A stretch of 5,805 nt of DNA from Coriobacteriales bacterium (lineage in GTDB: Bacteria > Actinomycetota > Coriobacteriia > Coriobacteriales > UBA8131). This document shows positions 1-5,210 of the stretch, piece by piece. The stretch is from contig JAISMZ010000243.1 in NCBI GenBank assembly GCA_031276475.1, positions 1 to 5,805 of the forward strand. The letters are read 5' to 3'. The position numbers and the translations under genes were made by a program. The notes beneath the pieces were generated by a model. The model was not told where the DNA came from and made no database searches. It saw only the letters and a list, made by a program, of their open reading frames with translations. Within the stretch, counting starts at the first letter, position 1, and each line of letters starts with the position of its first letter.

Positions 1-155
1 GCGCCGGCGGCGCCGGAGCCGGAGCTGCTGGAGCCGCCGGAGCCGCAGGCAGTGAGAAGCGAGCCGGAGCCGGCCAGTACGCCGGCGGCGCCGAGTACCT
101 TCAAGAAGCGGCGACGGTCAAGGAGCGGGCGGGGTACTACGATCTCTTTACGCAT
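1..155 (-). CDS. ABC transporter substrate-binding lipoprotein, N-terminal part only
   Basis: Partial gene running off the left edge: 51 codons plus two bases are visible. The start is ATG at 155, with GGAGG at 161-165 and a 5-nt spacer, so the start is secure. The protein opens with a charged n-region, a twin-arginine motif (DRRRFLK, residues 13-19), a short hydrophobic segment and a lipobox LTAC with the lipidated cysteine at residue 37. A Gly/Ser-rich linker follows. This is a Tat- or Sec-exported lipoprotein, anchored to the outer face of the membrane. Seen directly: the signal sequence and linker. Inferred from position: it is the periplasmic-type binding component (TauA/SsuA/NMT1-like) of the importer whose ATPase and permease lie just upstream in the same direction. 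No ligand-binding domain is inside the window, so the substrate is unknown. Its 92-nt gap from the permease is the widest in the operon. Confidence 0.8.
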   Translation of the reverse strand, partial: MRKEIVVPRPLLDRRRFLKVLGAAGVLAGSGSLLTACGSGGSSSSGSGAAG

Positions 156-208
156 GGTTTCCTCCACAGGTTAATCTTAAAACGGACAATTACTGGCTTG
201 CATGGGAC

Positions 209-228
209 GGGGCATTCGCCAGTGCCCC
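209..228 (-). other. Intercistronic hairpin between permease and binding-protein genes
   Basis: GGGGCA at 209-214 pairs perfectly with TGCCCC at 223-228 around an 8-nt loop. It lies in the gap between the permease stop (248) and the lipoprotein start (155). No T-run follows on the minus strand, so it is not a normal intrinsic terminator. A plausible role is mRNA stabilisation or partial attenuation that sets binding-protein level apart from the membrane subunits. That role is inference only. Confidence 0.35.
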
Positions 229-247
229 TGGGTCAGCGTCCAGGTCT

Positions 248-1030
248 TTACTTCCATGACAGCACCCGGTCGCGGAACTTCTCCAAAAGTATATTTACTA
301 CAAAGACAATGACGGCGATCACGACGATGCCGGCAAAGACCGTGGTGAAGTTGGAGTAGTCGGCCCAGTATTTCACGTACCAGCCAACGCCCGAGCGCAT
401 GCCCATCATCTCGGCGCCGACCAGCAGCAGAAAAGCATTGGAGACCTGCACCGAGAGCGTGTTGAAGAGGTAGGGCAGGCAGTGCGGCAGCATCACCCAG
501 GCAAACATCGTGCGGGTGGGCAGATTGAGGGTCCGCGCGCTGTTGATTAACTCGTCGCTGATGTCCTCGATGGCGTTGACGGTGTTAAACAGCACCGGCC
601 AGAACAGTCCACTGGCAATGACGAAGACCGCCGCCCAGAAAAAATCGCCGACGATGGCCACGGCATAGGGCGCGTAGATCAGCGAGGGGATGGGGGCCAG
701 TACCCGCGCTATCGGCAGCACCGCACCCTTCAGGCGCTCAAACTGGCCGCAGAGCATCCCCATCAGCACGCCGAGCACCAGGGCAATCAGCGAGGACAGG
801 CCAAGCAGCAACCCAGAGGCGCCTATCGACTCAAAGATTTTGGCAAAGTCGGCACCGAGAACCTCTACGACCTCGTCGGGGCGGGGCAAAAGGAAGCTGC
901 CGCCGGTGAGGGCACCGTACAGCGACCAGGCCAGCCCGAGCAGCGCCAGGATGATCAGCTGCGGCAGATAGCGCACCAGGTTGACTCGCGAGAGGCGCGC
1001 GAGGGCGGAGGTTTCAGATGCCTGAGGCAA
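248..1030 (-). CDS. ABC transporter permease, NitT/TauT/SsuC type
   Basis: Inner-membrane subunit of a binding-protein-dependent importer, 260 residues from the chosen start. Hydrophobic segments lie roughly at residues 22-40, 70-95, 105-128, 130-152, 190-212 and 230-250, the usual six-helix layout. The cytoplasmic EAA loop that docks on the ATPase is at about 161-187 (core SARTL...LPHCLP). The usual glycine of the EAA motif appears to be Asn (LNLP). Start choice: AAGGAG at 1036-1041 precedes a TTG at 1028-1030 by about 6 nt, which is much better than the ATG at 1051 (GGAG 15 nt away) or the GTG at 1084 (no site). The TTG start gives a 17-nt overlap with the end of the ATPase gene, typical of translational coupling. 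The family is secure from length, topology and neighbours. The transported substrate is not readable; sulfonate, taurine or another small organic molecule are candidates from the sulfur-enzyme context. Confidence 0.88.
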   Translation of the reverse strand: MPQASETSALARLSRVNLVRYLPQLIILALLGLAWSLYGALTGGSFLLPRPDEVVEVLGADFAKIFESIGASGLLLGLSSLIALVLGVLMGMLCGQFERLKGAVLPIARVLAPIPSLIYAPYAVAIVGDFFWAAVFVIASGLFWPVLFNTVNAIEDISDELINSARTLNLPTRTMFAWVMLPHCLPYLFNTLSVQVSNAFLLLVGAEMMGMRSGVGWYVKYWADYSNFTTVFAGIVVIAVIVFVVNILLEKFRDRVLSWK

Positions 1031-1928
1031 GGTATTCTCCTTCGTCCTCATAAAACATATCGAATATCTCCTTGCGCAGCTCACGGTAGACGAGGGTCTG
1101 GGCTATCTCGTGACGTTTCTTGGGATGCTCAAAGGGCACCTCGATGACCTTGCTGATCCGCTGGGCGTTCATGAACAGCACGCGGTCAGAAAGCAGCAGC
1201 GCCTCGTCGATGTCGTGGGTCACAAAAACCACGGTGCGCTTGCGTTCCTGCTCCTGCAACAGCTCCAGCAGCAAATCCTGCAAAACCACGCGGGTCTTGG
1301 CGTCCACCGCACCAAAGGGCTCATCCATCAGCAATATCTCGGTCTCCATTGCCAGCGCCCGGGCGATGGCCACCCGCTGCTGCATGCCGCCGGAGAGCTG
1401 GTGAGGATAGAGCGCCTCCTTGCCCTCCAGGCCGACGCGCTTCAGGTAGTAGGCCGCCTTGGCCGCGATCTCGCGCTTGGGGGCGTCGCTTACCTGGCGG
1501 ATGCCAAACTCGACGTTGCGCCGCGCGCGCATCCAGGGAAACAGCGCGTAGTGCTGAAACACCACGCTGCGATCCTTGCCCGTACCGGTGACGGGCACGC
1601 CGTCGATGTGCACCTCGCCTGAATCGGGCATCCGCAGGCCGGCGAGCAGGCTCAGCGTCGTGGATTTGCCGCAGCCGGAGGCGCCGATCAGCGAGACGAA
1701 CTCGCCTTCGGCAACGTCAAAGGAAAGGTCGCTGAGGACGGCGGTGCTGCTGGTGTTATTGCGATACGACAGCGCCACGCCCTTGACCCTGATCTTTGCG
1801 GGGCGGTCGCTGAAAACGGCGGTCGAGCCGGCCCGGGCGCTGCCCGTCGGCCGGGGCGTGGTTATCGCCTCGTCGGCCCGGGCGCTGCCCGTCGACCGGG
1901 GCGTGGTTATCGCCTCGTCGGCGGCCAT
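1014..1928 (-). CDS. ABC transporter ATP-binding protein, NitT/TauT/SsuB type
   Basis: Cytoplasmic ATPase of 304 residues that powers the importer. All catalytic motifs are intact: Walker A GASGCGKST (82-90), Q-loop FQHYALFPW with Gln125, signature LSGGMQQR (178-185), Walker B ILLMDEP (198-204), D-loop GAVDA and switch histidine in VTHDIDEA (His238). The Q-loop sequence and the VxxFVTHDIDEAL segment are typical of the nitrate/taurine/sulfonate subgroup. The start is ATG at 1928, directly abutting the TAG stop of the upstream PLP-enzyme gene, with GAGGGG about 6 nt before it. The stop lies inside the permease gene. Oddity: about 40 residues precede the first recognisable ABC strand, and they contain a near-perfect 15-residue tandem duplication, so the protein is longer than the usual 250-270. 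The N-terminus is predicted to be disordered and not needed for ATPase function. Confidence 0.93.
   Translation of the reverse strand: MAADEAITTPRSTGSARADEAITTPRPTGSARAGSTAVFSDRPAKIRVKGVALSYRNNTSSTAVLSDLSFDVAEGEFVSLIGASGCGKSTTLSLLAGLRMPDSGEVHIDGVPVTGTGKDRSVVFQHYALFPWMRARRNVEFGIRQVSDAPKREIAAKAAYYLKRVGLEGKEALYPHQLSGGMQQRVAIARALAMETEILLMDEPFGAVDAKTRVVLQDLLLELLQEQERKRTVVFVTHDIDEALLLSDRVLFMNAQRISKVIEVPFEHPKKRHEIAQTLVYRELRKEIFDMFYEDEGEYLASGI
1831..1920 (-). repeat. 45-bp tandem duplication within the ATPase 5' coding region
   Basis: Two head-to-tail 45-bp units (1831-1875 and 1876-1920) differ at a single base, G at 1850 versus A at 1895. They encode two copies of a 15-residue unit beginning ADEAITTPR, differing only by Ser/Pro. 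The unit length is a multiple of three, so the frame is kept. The near identity implies a recent duplication, probably by replication slippage in GC-rich DNA. Confidence 0.95.
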
Positions 1929-2975
1929 CTAAATCCCCTCTCCATCCAAATAGAGATGTTTGGAGAAGTAACGGTCACCGCGATCCGGCAGGACCGTGAC
2001 GATATTCACCCGCTGCTGCAGATCCTTGAGCGACTCCGCCAGTTGCAGCGCGGCCCAGACCGCCGCGCCTGACGAGCTGCCCACCACCAGCCCTTCGCGG
2101 CTGGCCAGCAGGCGCACGGTGGCCAGCGCGTCACAGTCGCGCACCTTTATCACATCATCCACCAGCGAGACGTCCATCGTCGCAGGCACAAAGTCGTTAC
2201 CAATGCCCTCGATGTCATAGTCGCTGTGATCGCAGCCGCCACCAAGCAGCGAGCCCACGGGGTCGGCGAGCACGCAGTGGATGCGCAGATCCTGCTCCTT
2301 AAGGTAGCGGGCGATGCCGCTGTAGGTACCGCCGGAGCCGGCACCGGCGACAAAGTGGTCAACCTGCCCGCCCAGCGCCTGGTAGATCTCCGGGCCGGTC
2401 GCCTCGTAGTGGGCGCGCGGATTGTTAGGGTTCTCAAACTGCCGCAGCGACACGGCACCGGGGATCTCGGCCAGCAGCTCATCGGCCTTGCGGCAGGCAC
2501 CGAGCATACCCTCGTCGCGCGAAGTGTTTATCACCTCGGCACCAAGGGCTCGCATCAGTGTCTGTTTTTCTGCAGAGAACTTCAGCGGCACCACAAAGAT
2601 CACGCGATAACCCCGTCCCAGCGCCGCGACGGCTATCCCCAGCCCCATGTTGCCGGCCGTTCCCTCAACTATCGTATCGCCTGCGTGCAAATACCCCGCC
2701 CGCTCGGCGGCCTCGATCATCGCCATCGCCGTGCGGTCTTTAACCGAGCCGCCGGGGTTCCAGCACTCCAGCTTGGCATACAGGGCGATCTGCCTGGGCA
2801 GCCCCAGATGCCCCAGCCTGAGCAGCGGCGTGTTGCCGATAAGCTCGGTGATATGCTCGTAGGGGCGAGCCGCAGCCGGACAGGCAGCGGGCGGTTGGTT
2901 CGTGCTCCGCTGGGTAGCAGGCAGTTGAGTTGGGGCCGGCTGGGCTGTCGTTTGTTCTACCACAGTTTGCGACAT
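1929..2975 (-). CDS. Cysteine synthase / cystathionine beta-synthase family PLP enzyme (MccA-like)
   Basis: Fold-type II PLP enzyme of 348 residues, cytoplasmic. Family reactions are beta-replacement on O-acetylserine or serine, with sulfide giving cysteine or with homocysteine giving cystathionine. Visible motifs: ITELIGNTPLLRL (42-54), NPGGSVKDR with the PLP-binding Lys79, substrate loop EGTAGNMG (104-111), phosphate-cradle GAGSGGTYSG (211-220), EGIG (256-259), GSSSGAA (299-305) and LPDRGDRYFSKHLY near the C-terminus. There is no CBS-domain or SAM-binding tail. The loop reads TAGNM where classical CysK has TSGNT. About 38 Gln/Pro/Thr/Ala-rich residues precede the conserved start of the fold. 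The annotated ATG (2975) has no good ribosome site close by, but no in-frame alternative exists downstream before the fold. It is first in an operon with the importer genes and divergent from a cystathionine gamma-lyase-family gene, which favours an MccA-type cystathionine beta-synthase role. O-acetylserine sulfhydrylase remains possible. Confidence 0.88.
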   Translation of the reverse strand: MSQTVVEQTTAQPAPTQLPATQRSTNQPPAACPAAARPYEHITELIGNTPLLRLGHLGLPRQIALYAKLECWNPGGSVKDRTAMAMIEAAERAGYLHAGDTIVEGTAGNMGLGIAVAALGRGYRVIFVVPLKFSAEKQTLMRALGAEVINTSRDEGMLGACRKADELLAEIPGAVSLRQFENPNNPRAHYEATGPEIYQALGGQVDHFVAGAGSGGTYSGIARYLKEQDLRIHCVLADPVGSLLGGGCDHSDYDIEGIGNDFVPATMDVSLVDDVIKVRDCDALATVRLLASREGLVVGSSSGAAVWAALQLAESLKDLQQRVNIVTVLPDRGDRYFSKHLYLDGEGI

Positions 2976-3012
2976 GGTGTGTATTTCAGGCTGACGCCTG
3001 CTCTGCCTCCTT
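2976..3012 (-). promoter_or_regulatory. Leader of the PLP-enzyme operon: distant SD plus hairpin
   Basis: On the minus strand a perfect AAGGAGG (3006-3012) lies 30 nt before the ATG at 2975, too far for ordinary initiation. Between them is a perfect 5-bp stem with a 4-nt loop (CAGGC/GCCTG, 2987-3000). Folding would shorten the effective gap to about 16 nt. The intervening codons are open and in frame, and an AGG codon at 2997-2999 sits exactly where a start would be expected. It is either a translational control element or a relic of a lost upstream start. Confidence 0.4.
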
Positions 3013-3025
3013 ATTGTTTACTATT

Positions 3026-3044
3026 CTTATAAGTTTTATTGTAA
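3026..3044. repeat. Degenerate third copy of the CTTATATGTTT repeat
   Basis: CTTATAAGTTT followed by ATTGTAA matches the two larger copies at 3101 and 3331 apart from one substitution and about 5 missing bases. It contains the perfect palindrome CTTATAAG. It lies just downstream of the predicted minus-strand transcription start, where a repressor could block elongation. It may also be simple AT-rich leader sequence. Confidence 0.35.
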
Positions 3045-3054
3045 ATCGACATAC

Positions 3055-3083
3055 ATCATAGAACTCACGGCACGAGCTGTCAA
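3055..3083 (-). promoter_or_regulatory. Sigma70-type promoter for the PLP enzyme/importer operon
   Basis: Reading the minus strand, a perfect -35 TTGACA (3078-3083) is followed by exactly 17 nt and a -10 TATGAT (3055-3060). Transcription would start near 3048, giving a leader of about 73 nt before the ATG at 2975. The -35 overlaps the left arm of an inverted repeat, which suggests regulated access. Confidence 0.75.
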
Positions 3084-3128
3084 GTTACAAATTTAGTTTT
3101 CTTATATGTTTAATATGATTGTAACTTG
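3081..3128. promoter_or_regulatory. Perfect 10-bp inverted repeat, possible operator
   Basis: CAAGTTACAA (3081-3090) and TTGTAACTTG (3119-3128) are exact reverse complements separated by 28 nt. The left arm covers half of the minus-strand -35 element. The 38-nt centre-to-centre spacing is between three and four helical turns, compatible with two separate protein sites or a DNA loop. It is not followed by a T-run that would make it an obvious terminator. Binding by a regulator is inferred, and no regulator gene is in the window. Confidence 0.45.
3101..3122 (+). repeat. Direct repeat copy 1 of the divergent control region
   Basis: This 22-bp segment starting CTTATATGTTT matches 3331-3352 at 18 of 22 positions. 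The first 11 bases are identical and all four differences are transitions. It contains a -10-like TATGAT (3114-3119) but no matching -35, so it looks like either a regulatory half-site or a decayed duplicate of the plus-strand promoter. Confidence 0.6.
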
Positions 3129-3316
3129 GGTGAAGGACGGGCCACGAGCGCAAGGCCTGGGAGAAGGGCGTCGCCGGTCTGGGGTGTCTTGCCGTTGGAG
3201 TTGGGGTCGGGTGTGGGTGCTGGCGGCGCTTCGCGCTTTACCGTCAGTGTCAGCGGGACTGATTCACCATCTTTGAAGTTTGCGATAAGACTGTGAAGCT
3301 GTGAGGCACCGGATTT
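3110..3316 (-). pseudogene. C-terminal remnant of an LPXTG-type sortase-anchored surface protein
   Basis: The minus strand is open for 68 codons between a TGA (3317-3319) and a TAA (3110-3112), with no plausible start codon and no ribosome site. The translation begins with a beta-strand-like tail (GESVPLTLTVK). A Pro-rich wall-spacer (EAPPAPTPDPNSNGK) follows, then TPQTGD (3170-3187), an LPXTG-like sortase signal of the form seen in coriobacteria and other Gram-positives. The hydrophobic stretch after it (ALLPGLALVA) is cut short at about 3140, giving RPSPKLQSY and a stop. The required membrane helix and positive tail are missing. GC content falls sharply at the same point, which suggests a deletion junction. 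The order of spacer, sorting motif and hydrophobic residues is hard to get by chance, so I call it a genuine but dead gene end. Confidence 0.65.
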
Positions 3317-3320
3317 TCAA

Positions 3321-3349
3321 TTGATAGTTACTTATATGTTTGATACAAT
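3321..3349 (+). promoter_or_regulatory. Sigma70-type promoter for the cystathionine gamma-lyase-family gene
   Basis: TTGATA (-35, 3321-3326), a 17-nt spacer and TACAAT (-10, 3344-3349) preceded by TG in extended -10 position. The transcript would start near 3356-3359, about 30 nt before the GTG start at 3388. The repeat at 3331-3352 covers the spacer and -10, so any protein binding that repeat would control this promoter. Confidence 0.75.
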
Positions 3350-3352
3350 TGC
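3331..3352 (+). repeat. Direct repeat copy 2, overlapping the plus-strand promoter
   Basis: Second copy of the 22-bp element (18 of 22 identical to 3101-3122, 230 bp apart). It overlaps the spacer and -10 of the promoter for the 3388 gene. Together with copy 1 it brackets the sortase-protein remnant almost exactly. Confidence 0.6.
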
Positions 3353-3375
3353 TCCTTCATCGCACCTTCACCGAT

Positions 3376-3382
3376 AAAGGAG
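3376..3382 (+). promoter_or_regulatory. Ribosome binding site fixing the GTG start at 3388
   Basis: AAAGGAG with a 5-nt spacer to GTG. It decides the start against an in-frame TTG at 3340, which lies upstream of the predicted transcription start and inside the promoter. Confidence 0.85.
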
Positions 3383-3387
3383 TACTC

Positions 3388-4659
3388 GTGAGCAGACACT
3401 TGGAGTCCCAGCTGATACATCCCGCCGGCGACGGCGACCCGCGCTTTGGCGATGTTGTTGCGCCCATCCACCTAACCACCACCTACGCGCAGGAGGCCTT
3501 TGGTCAACCGATACGCTATGACTACTCCCGCGGCGGCAACCCCTCGCGCCAGGTGGTGGAAGACCAGATAGCGGCACTGGAAGGCGGTGTGGGCGGCCTG
3601 GCCTTCGCCTCCGGCATGGCGGCGATAACCGCGGTGCTCTCACTGTTTAACCCCGGCGACGAACTGCTGATACCCACCAACATCTACGGCGGCAGCTTTC
3701 GCATCCTCGACCGCTACTTCAAACGCTACGGGCTGGGCTACCGCTTCGTGGACGTCTGCGACCCCAGCGCCGTGGCGGCCGCCTTCTCCCAGGAGGGCGG
3801 CAACACGGCGGCGGGCACGGCGGGCGGCGGCGATGCGGCGGACGGCGCAGACGGAGGCGCAGCGGCGGACGGCGCGACAGGCAGGCGGGCTGGCTCCACG
3901 CCGTCGTCCCATCAGCCCCGACACGCGGCCGCCCTCTTCTTTGAGTCCCCCACCAATCCGCTGCTCAGCGTCGCCGACATCGCCGCGCTGGCCGATATCG
4001 CCCACGCCCACGGCGCGCTGGCAATCGTCGACAACACCTTTCTCACCCCCTGGCTGCAACGCCCCCTAAAGCTGGGTGCCGACATCGTCGTTCATTCGGC
4101 CACCAAATACCTCGGCGGCCATTCCGACGTCTTAGCCGGACTGGTGGCTGTGCGCGACAAAGATCTGCACCAGCGCCTGCACTTCATCCAATACTCCACG
4201 GGCGGCGTGCTTTCCCCCTTTGACTCCTATCTGCTCGTGCGCGGCATCAAGACCCTGGCCGTACGCCTCGACCGCCAGGTTGCCTCCGCCGGCGAGCTGG
4301 CGCGCTGGCTGCAAGAACAGCCCCAGATAGCCCGCGTCATCTACCCCGGTCTGCCCGAACACCCCGGTTTCGCCCTGCAGCAGCGCCAGGCCTCCGGCGC
4401 CGGTGCCCTGCTGGCCTTTGAGCTGACAGAAGGCAAAGATGTGGAGAAGTTCGCCCAGCGCCTGAACCTGATAACCCTCGCGGAAAGCCTCGGCGCCGTA
4501 GAGTCACTGATCTGCCACCCGGCAACGATGACCCACGCCTCAATCCCCGCGGATCTGCGTGCCCAGATGGGCATCACCGACGCCTGTCTGCGCCTTTCCG
4601 TCGGCCTCGAGCACGTAGACGACCTCAAAGCCGACATTGCCCAGGCGCTGGCGGGATAG
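3388..4659 (+). CDS. Cys/Met metabolism PLP enzyme (cystathionine gamma-lyase/synthase family, MccB-like)
   Basis: Fold-type I PLP enzyme of 423 residues, cytoplasmic. Family members cleave cystathionine to cysteine (gamma-lyase) or build cystathionine/homocysteine (gamma-synthase, sulfhydrylase). Motifs: YDYSRGGNPSR (44-54) contributing phosphate-binding Tyr and Arg to the neighbouring subunit, ASGMAA (75-80), ESPTNP (186-191), VDNTF with Asp215 against the pyridine nitrogen, SATKYLGGHSD with the PLP lysine at 240, and SLGAVESL...THASIP (368-387). The last motif resembles gamma-lyase/MccB and gamma-synthase sequences. Oddity: between residues about 137 and 178 there is a low-complexity Ala/Gly/Asp-rich stretch where relatives have a few residues. 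This adds roughly 37 residues and brings the length above the usual 380. All catalytic residues remain, so the enzyme is probably active with a surface loop. Its divergent position from an MccA-like gene supports reverse transsulfuration. The exact reaction cannot be fixed from motifs alone. Confidence 0.9.
   Translation: MSRHLESQLIHPAGDGDPRFGDVVAPIHLTTTYAQEAFGQPIRYDYSRGGNPSRQVVEDQIAALEGGVGGLAFASGMAAITAVLSLFNPGDELLIPTNIYGGSFRILDRYFKRYGLGYRFVDVCDPSAVAAAFSQEGGNTAAGTAGGGDAADGADGGAAADGATGRRAGSTPSSHQPRHAAALFFESPTNPLLSVADIAALADIAHAHGALAIVDNTFLTPWLQRPLKLGADIVVHSATKYLGGHSDVLAGLVAVRDKDLHQRLHFIQYSTGGVLSPFDSYLLVRGIKTLAVRLDRQVASAGELARWLQEQPQIARVIYPGLPEHPGFALQQRQASGAGALLAFELTEGKDVEKFAQRLNLITLAESLGAVESLICHPATMTHASIPADLRAQMGITDACLRLSVGLEHVDDLKADIAQALAG
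3835..3875 (+). repeat. Short imperfect tandem repeat in the Ala/Gly-rich insertion
   Basis: A 14-bp string, GCGGCGGACGGCGC, occurs at 3835-3848 and again at 3862-3875. The 27-bp period is nine codons and encodes AADGADGGA followed by AADGATG. It marks slippage-driven growth of the insertion in the PLP enzyme and keeps the frame. Confidence 0.7.
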
Positions 4660-4677
4660 GCCGAGAGCGACAAAAGA

Positions 4678-4707
4678 GTGACAAAAGGGACGGTACGATT
4701 TTGTCAT
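4678..4707. terminator. Possible bidirectional terminator hairpin downstream of the PLP enzyme
   Basis: GTGACAAAA (4678-4686) pairs with TTTTGTCAT (4699-4707), a 9-bp stem with one G-U pair and a 12-nt loop, 18 nt after the stop codon. The stem is AT-rich. No long T-run follows on the plus strand, and only TCTTTTG follows on the minus strand, so it would be weak. A second small hairpin (CTGTT/AACAG) lies immediately downstream. Confidence 0.35.
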
Positions 4708-4747
4708 CCTGTTTAGCTTAACAGCACTTTCATCGTTTCTATTCGCA

Positions 4748-5210
4748 CTAGCCAGGACGCACGATAACCCTTTCGCTTGCGGTGCCGCAGTTGGAGCAGA
4801 CAGGAATGTGTTTTTCAAACTTTTCCGTTGTTCGCACGTTGGCGCTGGTGGCATCGGTGGCGGCATCTATCTCGATATCCAACATTTCCTGATAGTGCCT
4901 CCGGTTCGTTTTATTGCGGCAAAATGAGCAGACTCCCTCAAAGCCCTGCGATCTGCCGCATGGGTCGCAGCAACGGCTACCTGGAGTTCATGCAAAACAC
5001 CAGTGGGGCAACCCTTCCTGCGCCGGGCAGGGAACCGCTAGAAATAAGTTTTCCTGCTCGCTTGGTGCTTCCTTGATGCTGAAAAATATCAAGATCGATT
5101 CGGTTTGGCACCTCTGTAAATACTATGATCTGAACTGACGTTATCCCGGGCTTTCTTCTTTCATGGCATAGCGTTGACCAGCATGCAGCAGTATCTCTCC
5201 TCGTTACTGG
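4748..5210 (-). pseudogene. Decayed reading frame with zinc-ribbon-like CxxC motifs
   Basis: This 540-bp stretch has no intact gene. On the minus strand an 80-codon open segment (4987-4748) lacks any early start codon. It encodes a Cys-rich segment: RCCDPCG, then VCSFCRNKTNRRHY, then after about 40 residues PVCSNCG and the end. The CxxC spacing is that of a zinc ribbon. Codon use has high third-position GC, as in real genes. Upstream, another frame is open for 78 codons (5210-4977). The two frames overlap by 11 nt, and removing one base in AGGTAGC (4976-4982) would fuse them, joining FCMNSR to SRCCDPC. Alternatively the same frame continues upstream through a TGA (4988-4990) for 44 more codons. 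Either way the gene looks broken. I do not recognise the family. A GAGGAGAG site followed by ATG at 5184 may mark the original start. Confidence 0.45.

Noticed and set aside
209..228. Intrinsic terminator between permease and binding-protein genes
   Set aside because: The stem is good but no T-run follows on the minus strand, and the next gene needs the same transcript; kept only as an intercistronic hairpin.
1031..1084. 18-codon upstream extension of the permease (GTG 1084 or ATG 1051)
   Set aside because: These starts have no well-placed ribosome site, whereas TTG 1030 has AAGGAG about 6 nt before it. The extra residues lie within the ATPase coding end.
2226..3032. Long plus-strand open frame (268 codons) opposite the cysteine synthase-like gene
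   Set aside because: It is an antisense shadow of a GC-rich gene: no ribosome site, no family motifs, and it runs through the opposite promoter leader.
3340..3387. 16-codon upstream extension of the PLP enzyme from a TTG at 3340
   Set aside because: The TTG is inside the -10 region and upstream of the predicted transcription start. AAAGGAG followed by GTG at 3388 is clearly the better start, and the extension has no family similarity.
3640..4059. Minus-strand open frame (139 codons) opposite the second PLP enzyme
   Set aside because: It is antisense to conserved catalytic motifs, with low-complexity Arg/Ala composition and no start signals; a compositional shadow.
4540..4866. Minus-strand 108-codon frame spanning the end of the PLP enzyme and the spacer
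   Set aside because: Half of it is antisense to the PLP enzyme and the rest competes with the Cys-rich frame, which has better codon use and recognisable CxxC pairs.
4777..5138. Plus-strand open frames over the decayed region (99 and 74 codons)
   Set aside because: They have no ribosome sites, an improbable Trp/Arg/Cys-rich composition, and lie opposite the Cys-rich frame.
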